From Bacteroidales bacterium (GTDB lineage Bacteria; Bacteroidota; Bacteroidia; Bacteroidales; UBA932): DNA of 64,000 bases. The position numbers and the translations under genes are program-made. The notes under the pieces were generated by a model. It worked only from the letters and a program-made list of their open reading frames with translations, did no database searches and was not told the origin of the DNA. Shown in pieces: positions 27,344 through 36,366 of this stretch (the first letter of the stretch is position 1; each line of letters starts with the position of its first letter). Where the stretch lies: assembly GCA_017557535.1 (NCBI GenBank), contig JAFYYM010000070.1, positions 1 to 64,000 on the forward strand. Direction: 5' to 3'.

Positions 27344-28678
27344 TCAAAAACCTCGCGATCCTAGCAAAGGCAAGGCTTCCGAGAGAAGATATGTACTTCC
27401 ACCTATGAATATCAATGGTTTACGGTCTTTATCGAGAGAAAGGGAGACATTGATCGCATCCTCCATCGGACCAGTCCGGATGATCTGGCACGATGCGCCG
27501 GCCCCTTTAAGGAAGGCTTTCAGGCGGCGGGCGGTGTCCTTCGCGGGCAATGCCCGGGTGGTTTTCAACTCTGGAAGGACATATGTGGCATCCTTAGGCA
27601 TCAACGGCATTATCCCGTCCAAATCCTTATCCGCCATCACAGCATAGACAATAATCAATGATGAGAATTCTCCGGATTCCATCATGCTCTCAAGCTGGGA
27701 GAAGTTCCCCTTGAGGGCTGCCGGATTGTGTCCGAGATCCGCGATCACCATCGGCTCTTTACAGACCATTTCCCAGCGCCCATGGAACCCGGCTCTTGAT
27801 GCGGTATGAATGATAGCGTCGGCGACAGTCTCCCTGGAGGACAATCCGGAATAGAAAGGATTATTCTTAAGGATATCAACCGCGGCGAGCACAGTCCGGA
27901 GATTCTTCGTCTGGTAATCCCCGCGCAGGTCCATATCCTGGATTATCGAGGGCTCCAGGTCCGACATCGACAGGTTCATATCCTCCGCAAGATACAGGGA
28001 ACTCCCTGTCTGTGAAGCCTTTGCCTCAAAAACAGGCAGAGTCTCGGGAAGATATTCCCCGACAAGGGCTGGAACGCCTTGCTTGAATATTCCCGATTTC
28101 TCTCCGGCTATAGCCTCGAGGGTGTCGCCCAGCAATGAGCAATGATCCAGCGCGATGCTGGTGATGACAGAGAGGTCAGGCGTGATTATGTTGGTGCTGT
28201 CCAGGCGACCCCCCAGGCCTGTCTCAATCACGGCGACGTCCACTTTCTCATCCGCGAACCACTTGAAAGCCATGCCGGTGGTTATCTCAAAAAAGGACAA
28301 GTCAAGCTCATCCATATCTTTCTCATACCGGCACAGGAAGTCATAGACATATTCCTTCGGCACCAAAGATAGAGGGTCTAGCAACCGCATCCGCTCACGG
28401 AAATCGAGGATATGCGGAGAAGTGTAGAGTCCAACCTTGAGTCCAGCCGAAGCGAGGGCGGAGGCTAGCATGTTCGCCACGGAACCTTTCCCGTTAGTCC
28501 CCGCGACGTGTATGGTCCGGTACTTTCCCTGAGGATCGCCTAAAAGGGCCGCGAAACGAATCATGTGATCCAGCCCGGGCTTGTAGGCATCTCCGAAAGG
28601 AACTTTCTGCACCGAGGGAAATCTCTTGAAGATAGCCTCCAGCTTGTCATTATAGGCTTTATCAAAACAATTTTCCAT
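27344..28678 (-). CDS. folC: Folylpolyglutamate/dihydrofolate synthase
   Basis: 444 residues. It adds glutamate to folates and, in most bacteria, also makes dihydrofolate from dihydropteroate. The Mur-ligase-type P-loop HVAGTNGKGSVANML is near residue 58, followed by SPHILDFRERM and the central VAVIETGLGGRLDSTN segment. A C-terminal Mur-ligase domain contains IADLGHNPAAL. The length is normal. It is the first gene before the second macroglobulin. The -7 box TATTTTTG lies at 28717-28710, about 30 bases before its ATG. Confidence 0.95.
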   Translation of the reverse strand: MENCFDKAYNDKLEAIFKRFPSVQKVPFGDAYKPGLDHMIRFAALLGDPQGKYRTIHVAGTNGKGSVANMLASALASAGLKVGLYTSPHILDFRERMRLLDPLSLVPKEYVYDFLCRYEKDMDELDLSFFEITTGMAFKWFADEKVDVAVIETGLGGRLDSTNIITPDLSVITSIALDHCSLLGDTLEAIAGEKSGIFKQGVPALVGEYLPETLPVFEAKASQTGSSLYLAEDMNLSMSDLEPSIIQDMDLRGDYQTKNLRTVLAAVDILKNNPFYSGLSSRETVADAIIHTASRAGFHGRWEMVCKEPMVIADLGHNPAALKGNFSQLESMMESGEFSSLIIVYAVMADKDLDGIMPLMPKDATYVLPELKTTRALPAKDTARRLKAFLKGAGASCQIIRTGPMEDAINVSLSLDKDRKPLIFIGGSTYLLSEALPLLGSRGF

Positions 28679-28709
28679 AGGAGGGAACGGTCACTTTTTG
28701 AACTCAACT

Positions 28710-28717
28710 CAAAAATA
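28710..28717 (-). promoter_or_regulatory. -7 box of folC
   Basis: TATTTTTG on the minus strand, 31 bases before the folC start; no clear -33 match. Confidence 0.5.
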
Positions 28718-28745
28718 CTTAAATTTACGGACATATTGCAACTGA

Positions 28746-29921
28746 ATGAAAGAAAAAACATCAGCCCTATATTCCGAGTACATCATCGACGGCATCCCGA
28801 GAAGGTTCACGCCTGCTGACATCCTGGACGAATGTCTTGACCGTGAGCCAGAGCGGCCAAGGGAGTACGAGGAGCATGAGCCGATCGTGGACGAAAGCGT
28901 GGATCCATGTCCGGCCACAGGAGAGTTCAGCCTCAAAGACGCCCAGGAGTACCTTTCGGGCGTGTCAAACCTTATGGGGACACCGAGGAACTGTCCTGCC
29001 GCGTTCGCGGAGGAGTTCACAAGGAGCAGGATCGCTAAAGCGTTGCTGGACACAATCTGGATGAAAGGTCATTTCCGTCTGAGCGACCTGTTGTTGAGCG
29101 CCAAATGGCGTTGGAACACGAAGCCTCTCGGGAATATGTCCGCTTTCTATTCTTCCGTGGAGGCTGCCGCTGACTATCTTGACAGCCTCGGGATAAGTCT
29201 CGACTCATATTCCTTCGCTGAGAGCGAGAAGGTCAGCCAGATCGCTTTCAAGGTGGCGGCGACCGATAAGCCTGAGGATCCCGACGATGAGATCGGACCT
29301 GACGAGGATGAGATCGACCTCCCTGGCGGCGCCCCCTTCGGCAGTCCGCACCCTGCTATCGGCAGGAGGAGAGCCGTACCTGACAAGTTGGTCCCCGATC
29401 CTGACAGCTGGATAATATTCGTGCCTTTCGACAGTTGCGAGTTCCGTCTCGGGAATTCCCTCCTTTGCGAGGCTTACGGCCATAATGGTGACGCCTCTCC
29501 GGAAATCGGGGACGGGGATTATTTCATCGACTGTTTCGAGATAATCCGTGAGTTCGTGGAGGACAAGGTAGTGTTGTCAGGAAAGACCGTGTGCGACGGA
29601 GGGCTTCTTCCAGCGCTCAAATCCATGTGCGGGGAAGATGTCGGAGCTAAGATCGACATCAGCGGGATCATGAATGCCTACGATGAGGGCAATGGCATCC
29701 GTGTGCTGTTCTCTGAAGTACCCGGCACACTGATCCAAATCAAGGACATCGATTACGATTATGCTGACGCTGAGTTCCTTCTTCAGGACATAGCGTATTA
29801 TCCTATAGGACACCCGGTCCCTGGAAATGGTGAAATCAAGGTCAAATCCGGCAGGGGCGGGGGTATATCCGACATCCTCCAATCCCTCCTGAGCAGCCAG
29901 GCGTCGGAAGGAGAAGACTGA
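28746..29921 (+). CDS. Uncharacterised protein with AIR-synthase-like C-terminus
   Basis: 391 residues. The C-terminal third follows the AIR-synthase/PurL C-domain pattern: CDGGLLPALKSMC, GAKIDISG, then RVLFSEVPGTLIQIKD and a final YYPIGHP. In PurM and PurL these elements form the half that binds the nucleotide. The N-terminal 100 residues are Pro- and Glu-rich, and a middle stretch (about 185-215) is acidic and probably disordered. No glutaminase or N-terminal ATP domain is seen, so it is not PurL or PurM. phoH starts 14 bases after it, suggesting one operon. Function unknown; a sensor of purine intermediates is a guess. Confidence 0.55.
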   Translation: MKEKTSALYSEYIIDGIPRRFTPADILDECLDREPERPREYEEHEPIVDESVDPCPATGEFSLKDAQEYLSGVSNLMGTPRNCPAAFAEEFTRSRIAKALLDTIWMKGHFRLSDLLLSAKWRWNTKPLGNMSAFYSSVEAAADYLDSLGISLDSYSFAESEKVSQIAFKVAATDKPEDPDDEIGPDEDEIDLPGGAPFGSPHPAIGRRRAVPDKLVPDPDSWIIFVPFDSCEFRLGNSLLCEAYGHNGDASPEIGDGDYFIDCFEIIREFVEDKVVLSGKTVCDGGLLPALKSMCGEDVGAKIDISGIMNAYDEGNGIRVLFSEVPGTLIQIKDIDYDYADAEFLLQDIAYYPIGHPVPGNGEIKVKSGRGGGISDILQSLLSSQASEGED

Positions 29922-29935
29922 TTCATATTCAAGCG

Positions 29936-31309
29936 ATGGTAAGATACATCAGGAAAATGGCCGCTGGCCAGGGCAACAGAAAGCCCAAGATCTTCGTACT
30001 TGACACTAATGTCATCCTGCACGATTACAAAGCGATTCGTAAATTCAAGGACAACGACATAGTCATTCCCGTCGCTGTCATCGAGGAACTGGACAAGTTC
30101 AAAAAAGGAACGGACCAACTCGCCTATAATGCCCGAGGATTCATGCGGGACATGGACAGGATCACGGACGGCCGTTTGTTCGGTAAAGATGGGATCACGA
30201 TAGCCAAGGGCCTCGGGAAGATAAAGATAGAGCCGAACCATCCTTTCCCGGAAGAGATGAAAGACTTGTTCAAGGATGACATCCAGGACCATAGGATCTT
30301 GTCTACAGCTATCTGGATCAGGGACAATAATCCCGGACGTTTCGTCGCCCTTGTCACTAAGGACATCAACCTCCGTATGAAATCCAAGGCCGCAGGTATG
30401 GAGGTCCAGGACTACATGACCGACAGGTTGGAAGATGAGAAAATCGAGAATTCCATCAAGGAAGTCATAATCTTGGATGATTTTGATCCCGATGTCTTCC
30501 AGGAGCTCGCCTACGGCCCGGACAACGCTGTATCATGGAAAGAGTTCGGAAGAACCCGTCCCAGACCCAACCAGCTCTATAAGATCAAGAATGGCAAAGA
30601 CTTCACCTGTGCCCGCTTCGATGCGGACAAGGATAAGGTCGTCCTTGTCAAGAATAAATACGTCTACGGTATCAAGCCGCTGAACGATGAGCAACTCTTC
30701 GCTGTAGAGGCTTGCATGAACCCCTCTGTCCAGCTCGTGTCCATGACCGGAGGAGCCGGGACCGGAAAGACCCTGATAGCCCTAGCTTCCGCTCTGGAAC
30801 AGGCTAAGGACTATGATCAGATTATCCTGACAAGGCCCACCGTCGTCCTGGGCAACCAGGAGATAGGATTCCTCCCCGGAGACCAAAAAACCAAGATGAG
30901 CCCCTTCATCCAGCCACTGATGGATAACCTCAACGTGATCAAGAGCCGTTTCAAATCCACCAGCAAGGAAGCCCAGAAACTGGATGCCATGCTCAAGGAA
31001 GAGAAGCTGTTGATCTCTCCTTTGGCATATATCAGGGGTCGTAGCCTCGGAAGGGTGTTCTTCATCTGCGACGAGGCGCAGAACCTCACGCCAAACGAGG
31101 TTAAGACTATCATCACAAGGGCCGGAGAGGGAACCAAGATGGTATTCACAGGTGACATTTTCCAGATTGACCAGCCTTATCTTGACCAGTGGTCGAACGG
31201 CTTGACCCACCTCAATGAGAAGATGGGAGGTCAGAAATTGTTCGAGCATGTATTCCTCAGGATCGGCGAGCGAAGCGAACTTTCAGATCTCGCTTCAAAA
31301 TTGTTATAA
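29936..31309 (+). CDS. PhoH-like ATPase with N-terminal PIN nuclease domain
   Basis: 457 residues. The N-terminal PIN domain (about 15-150) starts IFVLDTNVIL, with the first catalytic Asp, and continues with ELDKFKKG and DHRILSTA. The C-terminal PhoH domain has Walker A GGAGTGKT and Walker B FFICDEAQN. PIN-PhoH proteins (YlaK/PhoH2 type) act as ATP-driven RNA helicase-nucleases in cases studied. A second ATG at 29957 is an alternative start. It follows the AIR-synthase-like gene with a 14-base gap. Confidence 0.92.
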   Translation: MVRYIRKMAAGQGNRKPKIFVLDTNVILHDYKAIRKFKDNDIVIPVAVIEELDKFKKGTDQLAYNARGFMRDMDRITDGRLFGKDGITIAKGLGKIKIEPNHPFPEEMKDLFKDDIQDHRILSTAIWIRDNNPGRFVALVTKDINLRMKSKAAGMEVQDYMTDRLEDEKIENSIKEVIILDDFDPDVFQELAYGPDNAVSWKEFGRTRPRPNQLYKIKNGKDFTCARFDADKDKVVLVKNKYVYGIKPLNDEQLFAVEACMNPSVQLVSMTGGAGTGKTLIALASALEQAKDYDQIILTRPTVVLGNQEIGFLPGDQKTKMSPFIQPLMDNLNVIKSRFKSTSKEAQKLDAMLKEEKLLISPLAYIRGRSLGRVFFICDEAQNLTPNEVKTIITRAGEGTKMVFTGDIFQIDQPYLDQWSNGLTHLNEKMGGQKLFEHVFLRIGERSELSDLASKLL

Positions 31310-31372
31310 CAAATCATTTTTATTAAATTCGCGAACCTTTTGTAAAAGACTATAAATAAAATCATTTTAAAT

Positions 31373-34096
31373 ATGTTCGACAAGAAGAAAAGAGTCTATC
31401 GCTTTGGTGGTAAAACCGCTGAGGGAGACGGGCACATGAGGGAATTGCTTGGCGGTAAGGGCGCCAACTTGGCTGAGATGAGCAAGCTCGGCATGCCGGT
31501 TCCCGCCGGTTTCACGATCACAACCGAATGCTGCGCCGAGTATTATTCACTGGGTGGAGGTTACACTGAAGACCTTAAGAAAGAGGTCGCTGAGGCCATG
31601 CGCGCCACCGAGACCATCATGGGTAAGAAATTCGGAGATCCATCCGATCCGCTGCTCGTCAGCTGCCGTTCCGGAGCGAGAAGCTCCATGCCCGGCATGA
31701 TGGACACTATCTTGAATATCGGTCTTTGCTCCGCCACCCTCCCCGGCATGATTCAGAAGACCGGCAACCCGAGGTTCGTATATGACGCATACAGGCGTCT
31801 TATCATGATGTACTCGGATGTCGTCATGGAGAAGGCCGAGGGCATCGAGCCCGCCGACGGACAGGGTATCCGCCAGCAGCTTGACAGGATGATGATGGAC
31901 CTTAAGGAGCAGAAGGGCTACAAGTCTGACACCGAGATCACCGCCGAGGAGCTCAAGGACCTTTGCGAGAAGTTCAAAGTCAAGGTCAAGGAAGTCCTCG
32001 GAGTTGATTTCCCCGACACAGCCCAGGAGCAGCTTTGGGGCTCAATCGGAGGCGTTTTCAAGTCCTGGAATGGAAAGAGGGCCATCGCCTACCGCAGGAT
32101 TGAGAAGATTCCTGATGACTGGGGTACCGCTGTCAACGTCCAGTCCATGGTATTCGGAAATATGGGTGACACCTCCGCTACCGGAGTCGCTTTCTCCCGT
32201 AACCCCGCCAATGGAGACAACAAGTTCTACGGTGAGTGGCTGATCAACGCCCAAGGTGAGGACGTGGTCGCTGGTATCCGCACCCCTAACCCCCTCAATG
32301 AGGCCACCAAGACCGAGAAGAACAAGGATCTCGAATCCCTCGAGACCGCCATGCCTGAGGTGTACAAGGAGCTTGACGGCATCCGCCTGAAGCTTGAGAA
32401 GCACTTCCATGACATGCAAGACATCGAGTTCACCATCCAGGAGGGACATCTTTGGATGCTCCAGTGCAGGATTGGTAAGCGTACAGGTCTGGCCGCTCTT
32501 CAGATGGCTATGGACATGGTCGACGAGAAGATGATCGACGAGAAGACAGCTGTGATGAGGGTCGCCCCCGCTCAGCTCGATGAGATTCTCCACCCTATCC
32601 TTGACCCTTCCTCCGAGAAAAAGGCCAATGTCCTGGCAGTCGGTCTTCCCGCCTCACCGGGAGGTGCCGTGGGTCAGATAGTCTTCACATCCGAGGCCGC
32701 CATGGAGGCCGCCGCGAACGGCATGAAGGCCATCCTCATCCGTGAGGAGACTTCCCCTGAGGACATCGAGGGAATGAGGGCCGCCGCCGGTATCCTCACC
32801 ACCCGCGGAGGTATGACCTCACATGCGGCCCTCGTGGCCCGCGGCTGGGGCAAATGCTGCATCGTCGGCTGCGAAGCGATGAAGATCAACTTTGAGGAGA
32901 AGACTGTGACGTTCAACGAGAAAGACACCTTCAAAGAGGGTGACTGGCTCAGCCTCAACGGTTCCAAGGGTTTTGTCTATGGAGCCAAGATCGAGACTAT
33001 GGACGCTTCCGAGAATCCTCTGTTCAAGAAGTTCATGTCGATCGTCGACAAGTTCCGCAAGCTCGGCATCCGCACCAACGCCGACACACCCGAGGATGCC
33101 GCCAAGGCCCTGAGCTATGGCGCTGAAGGTATCGGACTCTTCCGTATCGAGCACATGTTCTATGGAGCGCATTCTGAGAAGCCTCTCTCGAAGCTTCGCA
33201 AGATGATCCTCTGCGACACTGACGCTGAGCGCCGCGCCGCCCTTGACGATCTTGAGCCTTACATGAAGGCCGCCGTCAAGAGCACCATGAAGATTATGGA
33301 CGGCAAACCCGTCGTGTTCCGTCTGCTTGATCCGCCTCTCCATGAGTTCGTTCCCAAGACCGAGGAGAAGAAGAAGGAGATCGCCCGTGAGTTGGGTGTC
33401 ACTGTCGAGGAGATCGAGAAGAGGGGCGAGGCCCTTCATGAGGTCAACCCGATGATGGGTCACCGCGGAGTTCGTCTCCACGTGAGTTTCCCTCTCATCG
33501 CCGAGACCCAGTACAAAGCCATTTTCGAGGCCGCTGCCGAGCTGCTTCTCGAAGGCTACCACCCGATGCCGGAGATCATGATCCCGGTCACCATCTCCGC
33601 TCGTGAGCTCAGCTTCCAGAAAGCCATCTGCGACCGTGTCAAGGCCCAGGTTGAGGGTATCAAGATCCAGAATATCGAATATAAGTTCGGAACCATGATC
33701 GAGATCCCTAGAGCCGCTTTGACCGCTGACCGTATGGCTCGCGCCGCCGAGTTCTTCTCATTCGGAACCAACGACCTCACCCAGATGACGTTCGGTTTCT
33801 CACGTGACGACATCGGCACCTTCATGGGTGACTATCTTGGCAACAAGATCCTTGATTCCGATCCGTTCCAGACAATCGACACCAAGAGCGTCGGCAAGCT
33901 GGTCGAGTTCGGTATCCAGGGTGGCCGCTCAAAGAGGCCCGACCTCAAGTGCGGTGTCTGCGGAGAGCATGGAGGAGACCCTGACTCAATCCGTTTCTTC
34001 AACAGGATCGGTGTCGACTACGTCTCTTGCTCACCGTTCCGCGTGCCCATCGCCCGCCTCGCCGCCGCGCAGGCAGCCATCGAGCAGAGCAAATAA
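31373..34096 (+). CDS. ppdK: Pyruvate, phosphate dikinase
   Basis: 907 residues, the normal size. It interconverts pyruvate, ATP and phosphate with PEP, AMP and pyrophosphate. The N-terminal nucleotide-binding domain begins with GGKGANLAEM. The phosphohistidine swivel has GGMTSHAALVARGWG, and the C-terminal TIM barrel has GAEGIGLFRIEHMF and CGVCGEHGGDP with the catalytic Cys. In anaerobic Bacteroidetes it supports glycolysis or PEP formation with pyrophosphate. It stands alone, followed by a strong terminator. Confidence 0.97.
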   Translation: MFDKKKRVYRFGGKTAEGDGHMRELLGGKGANLAEMSKLGMPVPAGFTITTECCAEYYSLGGGYTEDLKKEVAEAMRATETIMGKKFGDPSDPLLVSCRSGARSSMPGMMDTILNIGLCSATLPGMIQKTGNPRFVYDAYRRLIMMYSDVVMEKAEGIEPADGQGIRQQLDRMMMDLKEQKGYKSDTEITAEELKDLCEKFKVKVKEVLGVDFPDTAQEQLWGSIGGVFKSWNGKRAIAYRRIEKIPDDWGTAVNVQSMVFGNMGDTSATGVAFSRNPANGDNKFYGEWLINAQGEDVVAGIRTPNPLNEATKTEKNKDLESLETAMPEVYKELDGIRLKLEKHFHDMQDIEFTIQEGHLWMLQCRIGKRTGLAALQMAMDMVDEKMIDEKTAVMRVAPAQLDEILHPILDPSSEKKANVLAVGLPASPGGAVGQIVFTSEAAMEAAANGMKAILIREETSPEDIEGMRAAAGILTTRGGMTSHAALVARGWGKCCIVGCEAMKINFEEKTVTFNEKDTFKEGDWLSLNGSKGFVYGAKIETMDASENPLFKKFMSIVDKFRKLGIRTNADTPEDAAKALSYGAEGIGLFRIEHMFYGAHSEKPLSKLRKMILCDTDAERRAALDDLEPYMKAAVKSTMKIMDGKPVVFRLLDPPLHEFVPKTEEKKKEIARELGVTVEEIEKRGEALHEVNPMMGHRGVRLHVSFPLIAETQYKAIFEAAAELLLEGYHPMPEIMIPVTISARELSFQKAICDRVKAQVEGIKIQNIEYKFGTMIEIPRAALTADRMARAAEFFSFGTNDLTQMTFGFSRDDIGTFMGDYLGNKILDSDPFQTIDTKSVGKLVEFGIQGGRSKRPDLKCGVCGEHGGDPDSIRFFNRIGVDYVSCSPFRVPIARLAAAQAAIEQSK

Positions 34097-34133
34097 CGGC
34101 TATCGGAAATAATTAATTTTCAGCCAAATAAAG

Positions 34134-34164
34134 AAAACGCGCAGCCTAATGAGCCGCGCGTTTT
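34134..34164 (+). terminator. Terminator between converging ppdK and pspC genes
   Basis: A perfect nine-base stem, AAAACGCGC (34134-34142) with GCGCGTTTT (34156-34164), and a 13-base loop. A/T flanks on both sides make it usable from both strands. Confidence 0.85.
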
Positions 34165-34195
34165 TCATAACTATAATAATAAACGAAAACGGTTT

Positions 34196-35260
34196 CTAAA
34201 TCATTCCCCGGACGAGGAACATCACCGAAAGGACGGCGAGGACGGTCACGGCGATAAGCCAGATGACAAGCATGCACAGACCGGGACGCCATTTTGGTGC
34301 CTTTAGGTCGAAAAGGAGCATTATGCCCAAATAGATCAAGGCGATGAACGGGATTACCACCGTTATAGCGAGCGCTATCACCAGTGGCGGATATGAAAGC
34401 ATATCCATCATCATTGGAGCCTCATTAGCTATCTCCTCTGTCAGGCGATTGAGGAAAAAGGTATTGGCCAGGAAGTTATTCCCAGTTGTCAAACAGCCGA
34501 GCGATACCACTCCGGATACTCCCGCGACAAGAAAACCAATCCCGATACACAACGCCAGGATTCTCCAGAAAACATGGGCGGAATCCGACTTAGCCACCCT
34601 GTTGGCGGCGATCTCAACCTCATTGGCGGCGCTCCTCACCCGCGCGCTGATGGCGTCAACAGTTCCCTTCTCTCCGTGCAGCTCGTCCCTCTGGCGAACT
34701 GTCTTGGCCTCAGGCATACATATCCATAAAATGGCATAGACAATAGGCGCGAATAATGAGGATGAGTTAAGCCACCCATGCCTGAAAAGGAATCCCGACC
34801 CTGCTAAAGTCAAGACAACGAATATGATCCTGAACACAGTCGGGTCCACACCGAAAAAGGCTCCAAGTCCGGAGCAGACTCCCGCCACTTTGCCGTTCAG
34901 GGGATCACGGTATAGTTTTCTCTTGACTTTGAGATCGTCTTGATTCCTTTCCTCCTTGCGGAACGAATCTTCCACCCCGGGAATAGCGTCGTCCTTCGAT
35001 TCCTCCTCTATAGCTTCCGGCTTCCCGAGAGTGGCGATCACATTCTCCACCATCGGCAAAGTCACTACTCCTCCCCTGCCGGATTGTTCCAACAGGAGCT
35101 CGGACATCCTCTCCTCTATCCCCTCCATGACCTCAGAGCCACTCTTGACTTTCGAATAGAAGGTCTCAAGCTCAGACAGATACTTTTTTGCCATATCGCA
35201 GGCATCATTCTCAAGGCCGAACACATAGCCGCCTATGCTGACATATTCTACAGGTTTCAT
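34196..35260 (-). CDS. PspC-domain membrane protein (long form)
   Basis: 354 residues. A cytoplasmic N-terminus (FGLENDACDMAKKYLSELE) resembles the N-terminal part of the neighbouring short homolog. A PspC domain follows (KLYRDPLNGKVAGVCSGLGAFFGVDPTVFRI), then three further hydrophobic spans at the C-terminus. PspC proteins sense or answer envelope stress in proteobacteria; in Bacteroidetes they are mostly uncharacterised. It is the last of a pspC-padR-pspC operon, 2 bases after padR, so it is probably under PadR control. Confidence 0.85.
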   Translation of the reverse strand: MKPVEYVSIGGYVFGLENDACDMAKKYLSELETFYSKVKSGSEVMEGIEERMSELLLEQSGRGGVVTLPMVENVIATLGKPEAIEEESKDDAIPGVEDSFRKEERNQDDLKVKRKLYRDPLNGKVAGVCSGLGAFFGVDPTVFRIIFVVLTLAGSGFLFRHGWLNSSSLFAPIVYAILWICMPEAKTVRQRDELHGEKGTVDAISARVRSAANEVEIAANRVAKSDSAHVFWRILALCIGIGFLVAGVSGVVSLGCLTTGNNFLANTFFLNRLTEEIANEAPMMMDMLSYPPLVIALAITVVIPFIALIYLGIMLLFDLKAPKWRPGLCMLVIWLIAVTVLAVLSVMFLVRGMI

Positions 35261-35262
35261 CT

Positions 35263-35595
35263 CTATCTCTCTTTAATAGTCTTGATGGTGTCCACAATCT
35301 CCCTCCAGGCGGTGTCCATATCCAGGAGCTGCTGTCGCCCTTTCTCAGTGATACAGTAATATTTCCGGGGCGGGCCCTGAGTGGATTCCTCCCAACGGTA
35401 TGACAGTAGTCCCTGGTTTTTCTCTCGTATCAGAAGAGGATACAAAGTCCCTTCAACCACTATCATATTGGCCTCTTTCAATTCATCCAGAATCGACGAG
35501 GCATAAGCCTCCTTCTTGTCCAGGATGCTGAGTATGCAATACTCAAGCACCCCTTTGCGCATCTGGGAGCGCACATTCTCAGCACTGTTATCCAT
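35263..35595 (-). CDS. PadR-family transcriptional regulator
   Basis: 110 residues with the PadR winged helix: GVLEYCILSILDKKEAYASSIL at the start, EGTLYPLLIREKNQGLL in the recognition helix and wing, and GPPRKYYCITEKG. A short C-terminal helix (DMDTAWREIVDTI) serves dimerisation. PadR regulators usually repress their own operon and release it when ligand binds. It sits between two PspC-domain genes with gaps of 2 and 11 bases, the common Bacteroidetes arrangement, so it probably controls this membrane-stress operon. Confidence 0.93.
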   Translation of the reverse strand: MDNSAENVRSQMRKGVLEYCILSILDKKEAYASSILDELKEANMIVVEGTLYPLLIREKNQGLLSYRWEESTQGPPRKYYCITEKGRQQLLDMDTAWREIVDTIKTIKER

Positions 35596-35606
35596 ATCCG
35601 TTCCTC

Positions 35607-36236
35607 CTACTTTGAATACTCAGTGAACTTAGCCATGTTCTCAGCTGTCGGCTCCAAACCCCTCATCTCACACTTTTCAGCGGGAGTCTTGGCGAGAGGG
35701 ACAACAATCCAGAGAACAAGATATACAATCAGACCGGATCCCCAGAGAAGCAGGGCAAGGAGAAGGATGATCCTCACTATCGTTATATCGATATTCAGGA
35801 AGCTGGCCAGTCCAGCGCATACTCCTCCGACCGCCTTGTTGTCGGGATCCCTATAAAGACGCTTCTTTATCTCGCCCTTTTCTCCCCCATAGGAGAAATC
35901 AGGCCCGTTATTACGGGATTCGGAACCTGCGTCGTGACCGGCCTGACCGTACGTCTCAAATGTCGGTTCAACGGACCCGTCAGGCATGCCAAGCTGCCCT
36001 ACGACCTTACTCACGAGCGCAAAGTTCACAACCCTGTATGAAGCACCTCCGATCCCTTCGTCGAAAAGCTCGGCTATCCTTGACTCGAGGTCGGACATGA
36101 CCTCGTCCTTGGCGGACTGGGTGTCGCGGTTAAGCCTGGCTTTGAAATGGTCAAAATAGGCGGAGAGCCTGTTGTAGGCGTCCTCGTCAAAGGCGAAACT
36201 CTTGCCTCCCACGCTAGCATTGATGACTTTTTTCAT
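35607..36236 (-). CDS. PspC-domain membrane protein (short form)
   Basis: 209 residues. Its N-terminus (GGKSFAFDEDAYNRLSAYFDHFKARL) is a soluble domain also seen in the longer neighbour. The PspC domain follows near residues 125-190 (KRLYRDPDNKAVGGVCAGLASFLNIDITIVRI) with one or two membrane spans, and a short tail. It is the first gene of the pspC-padR-pspC operon; a TATCTTTG box lies at 36277-36270. It probably acts with the long form in response to envelope stress. Confidence 0.85.
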   Translation of the reverse strand: MKKVINASVGGKSFAFDEDAYNRLSAYFDHFKARLNRDTQSAKDEVMSDLESRIAELFDEGIGGASYRVVNFALVSKVVGQLGMPDGSVEPTFETYGQAGHDAGSESRNNGPDFSYGGEKGEIKKRLYRDPDNKAVGGVCAGLASFLNIDITIVRIILLLALLLWGSGLIVYLVLWIVVPLAKTPAEKCEMRGLEPTAENMAKFTEYSK

Positions 36237-36269
36237 AATATTCTTGGTTTAGCAATTATATTTCCTTTG

Positions 36270-36277
36270 CAAAGATA
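36270..36277 (-). promoter_or_regulatory. -7 box of the pspC-padR operon
   Basis: TATCTTTG on the minus strand, 33 bases before the ATG; the flanks are AT-rich. This is the likely site of PadR control. Confidence 0.6.
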
Positions 36278-36332
36278 TATAATTTTTAGAATACCTTGCA
36301 ACACATAGTACCTAAAAATTTCAAAAAAATTC

Positions 36333-36340
36333 TATTTTTG
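36333..36340 (+). promoter_or_regulatory. -7 box of the mannosidase operon
   Basis: TATTTTTG, 26 bases before the GH125 start codon, back to back with the pspC promoter. Confidence 0.6.
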
Positions 36341-36366
36341 TAAATAGATAACAATAATTATATAGT

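Noticed and set aside
28746-29921. Annotating this gene as purL or purM
   Set aside because: Only the C-terminal fold pattern is present; the ATP-binding N-domain and glutaminase are missing.
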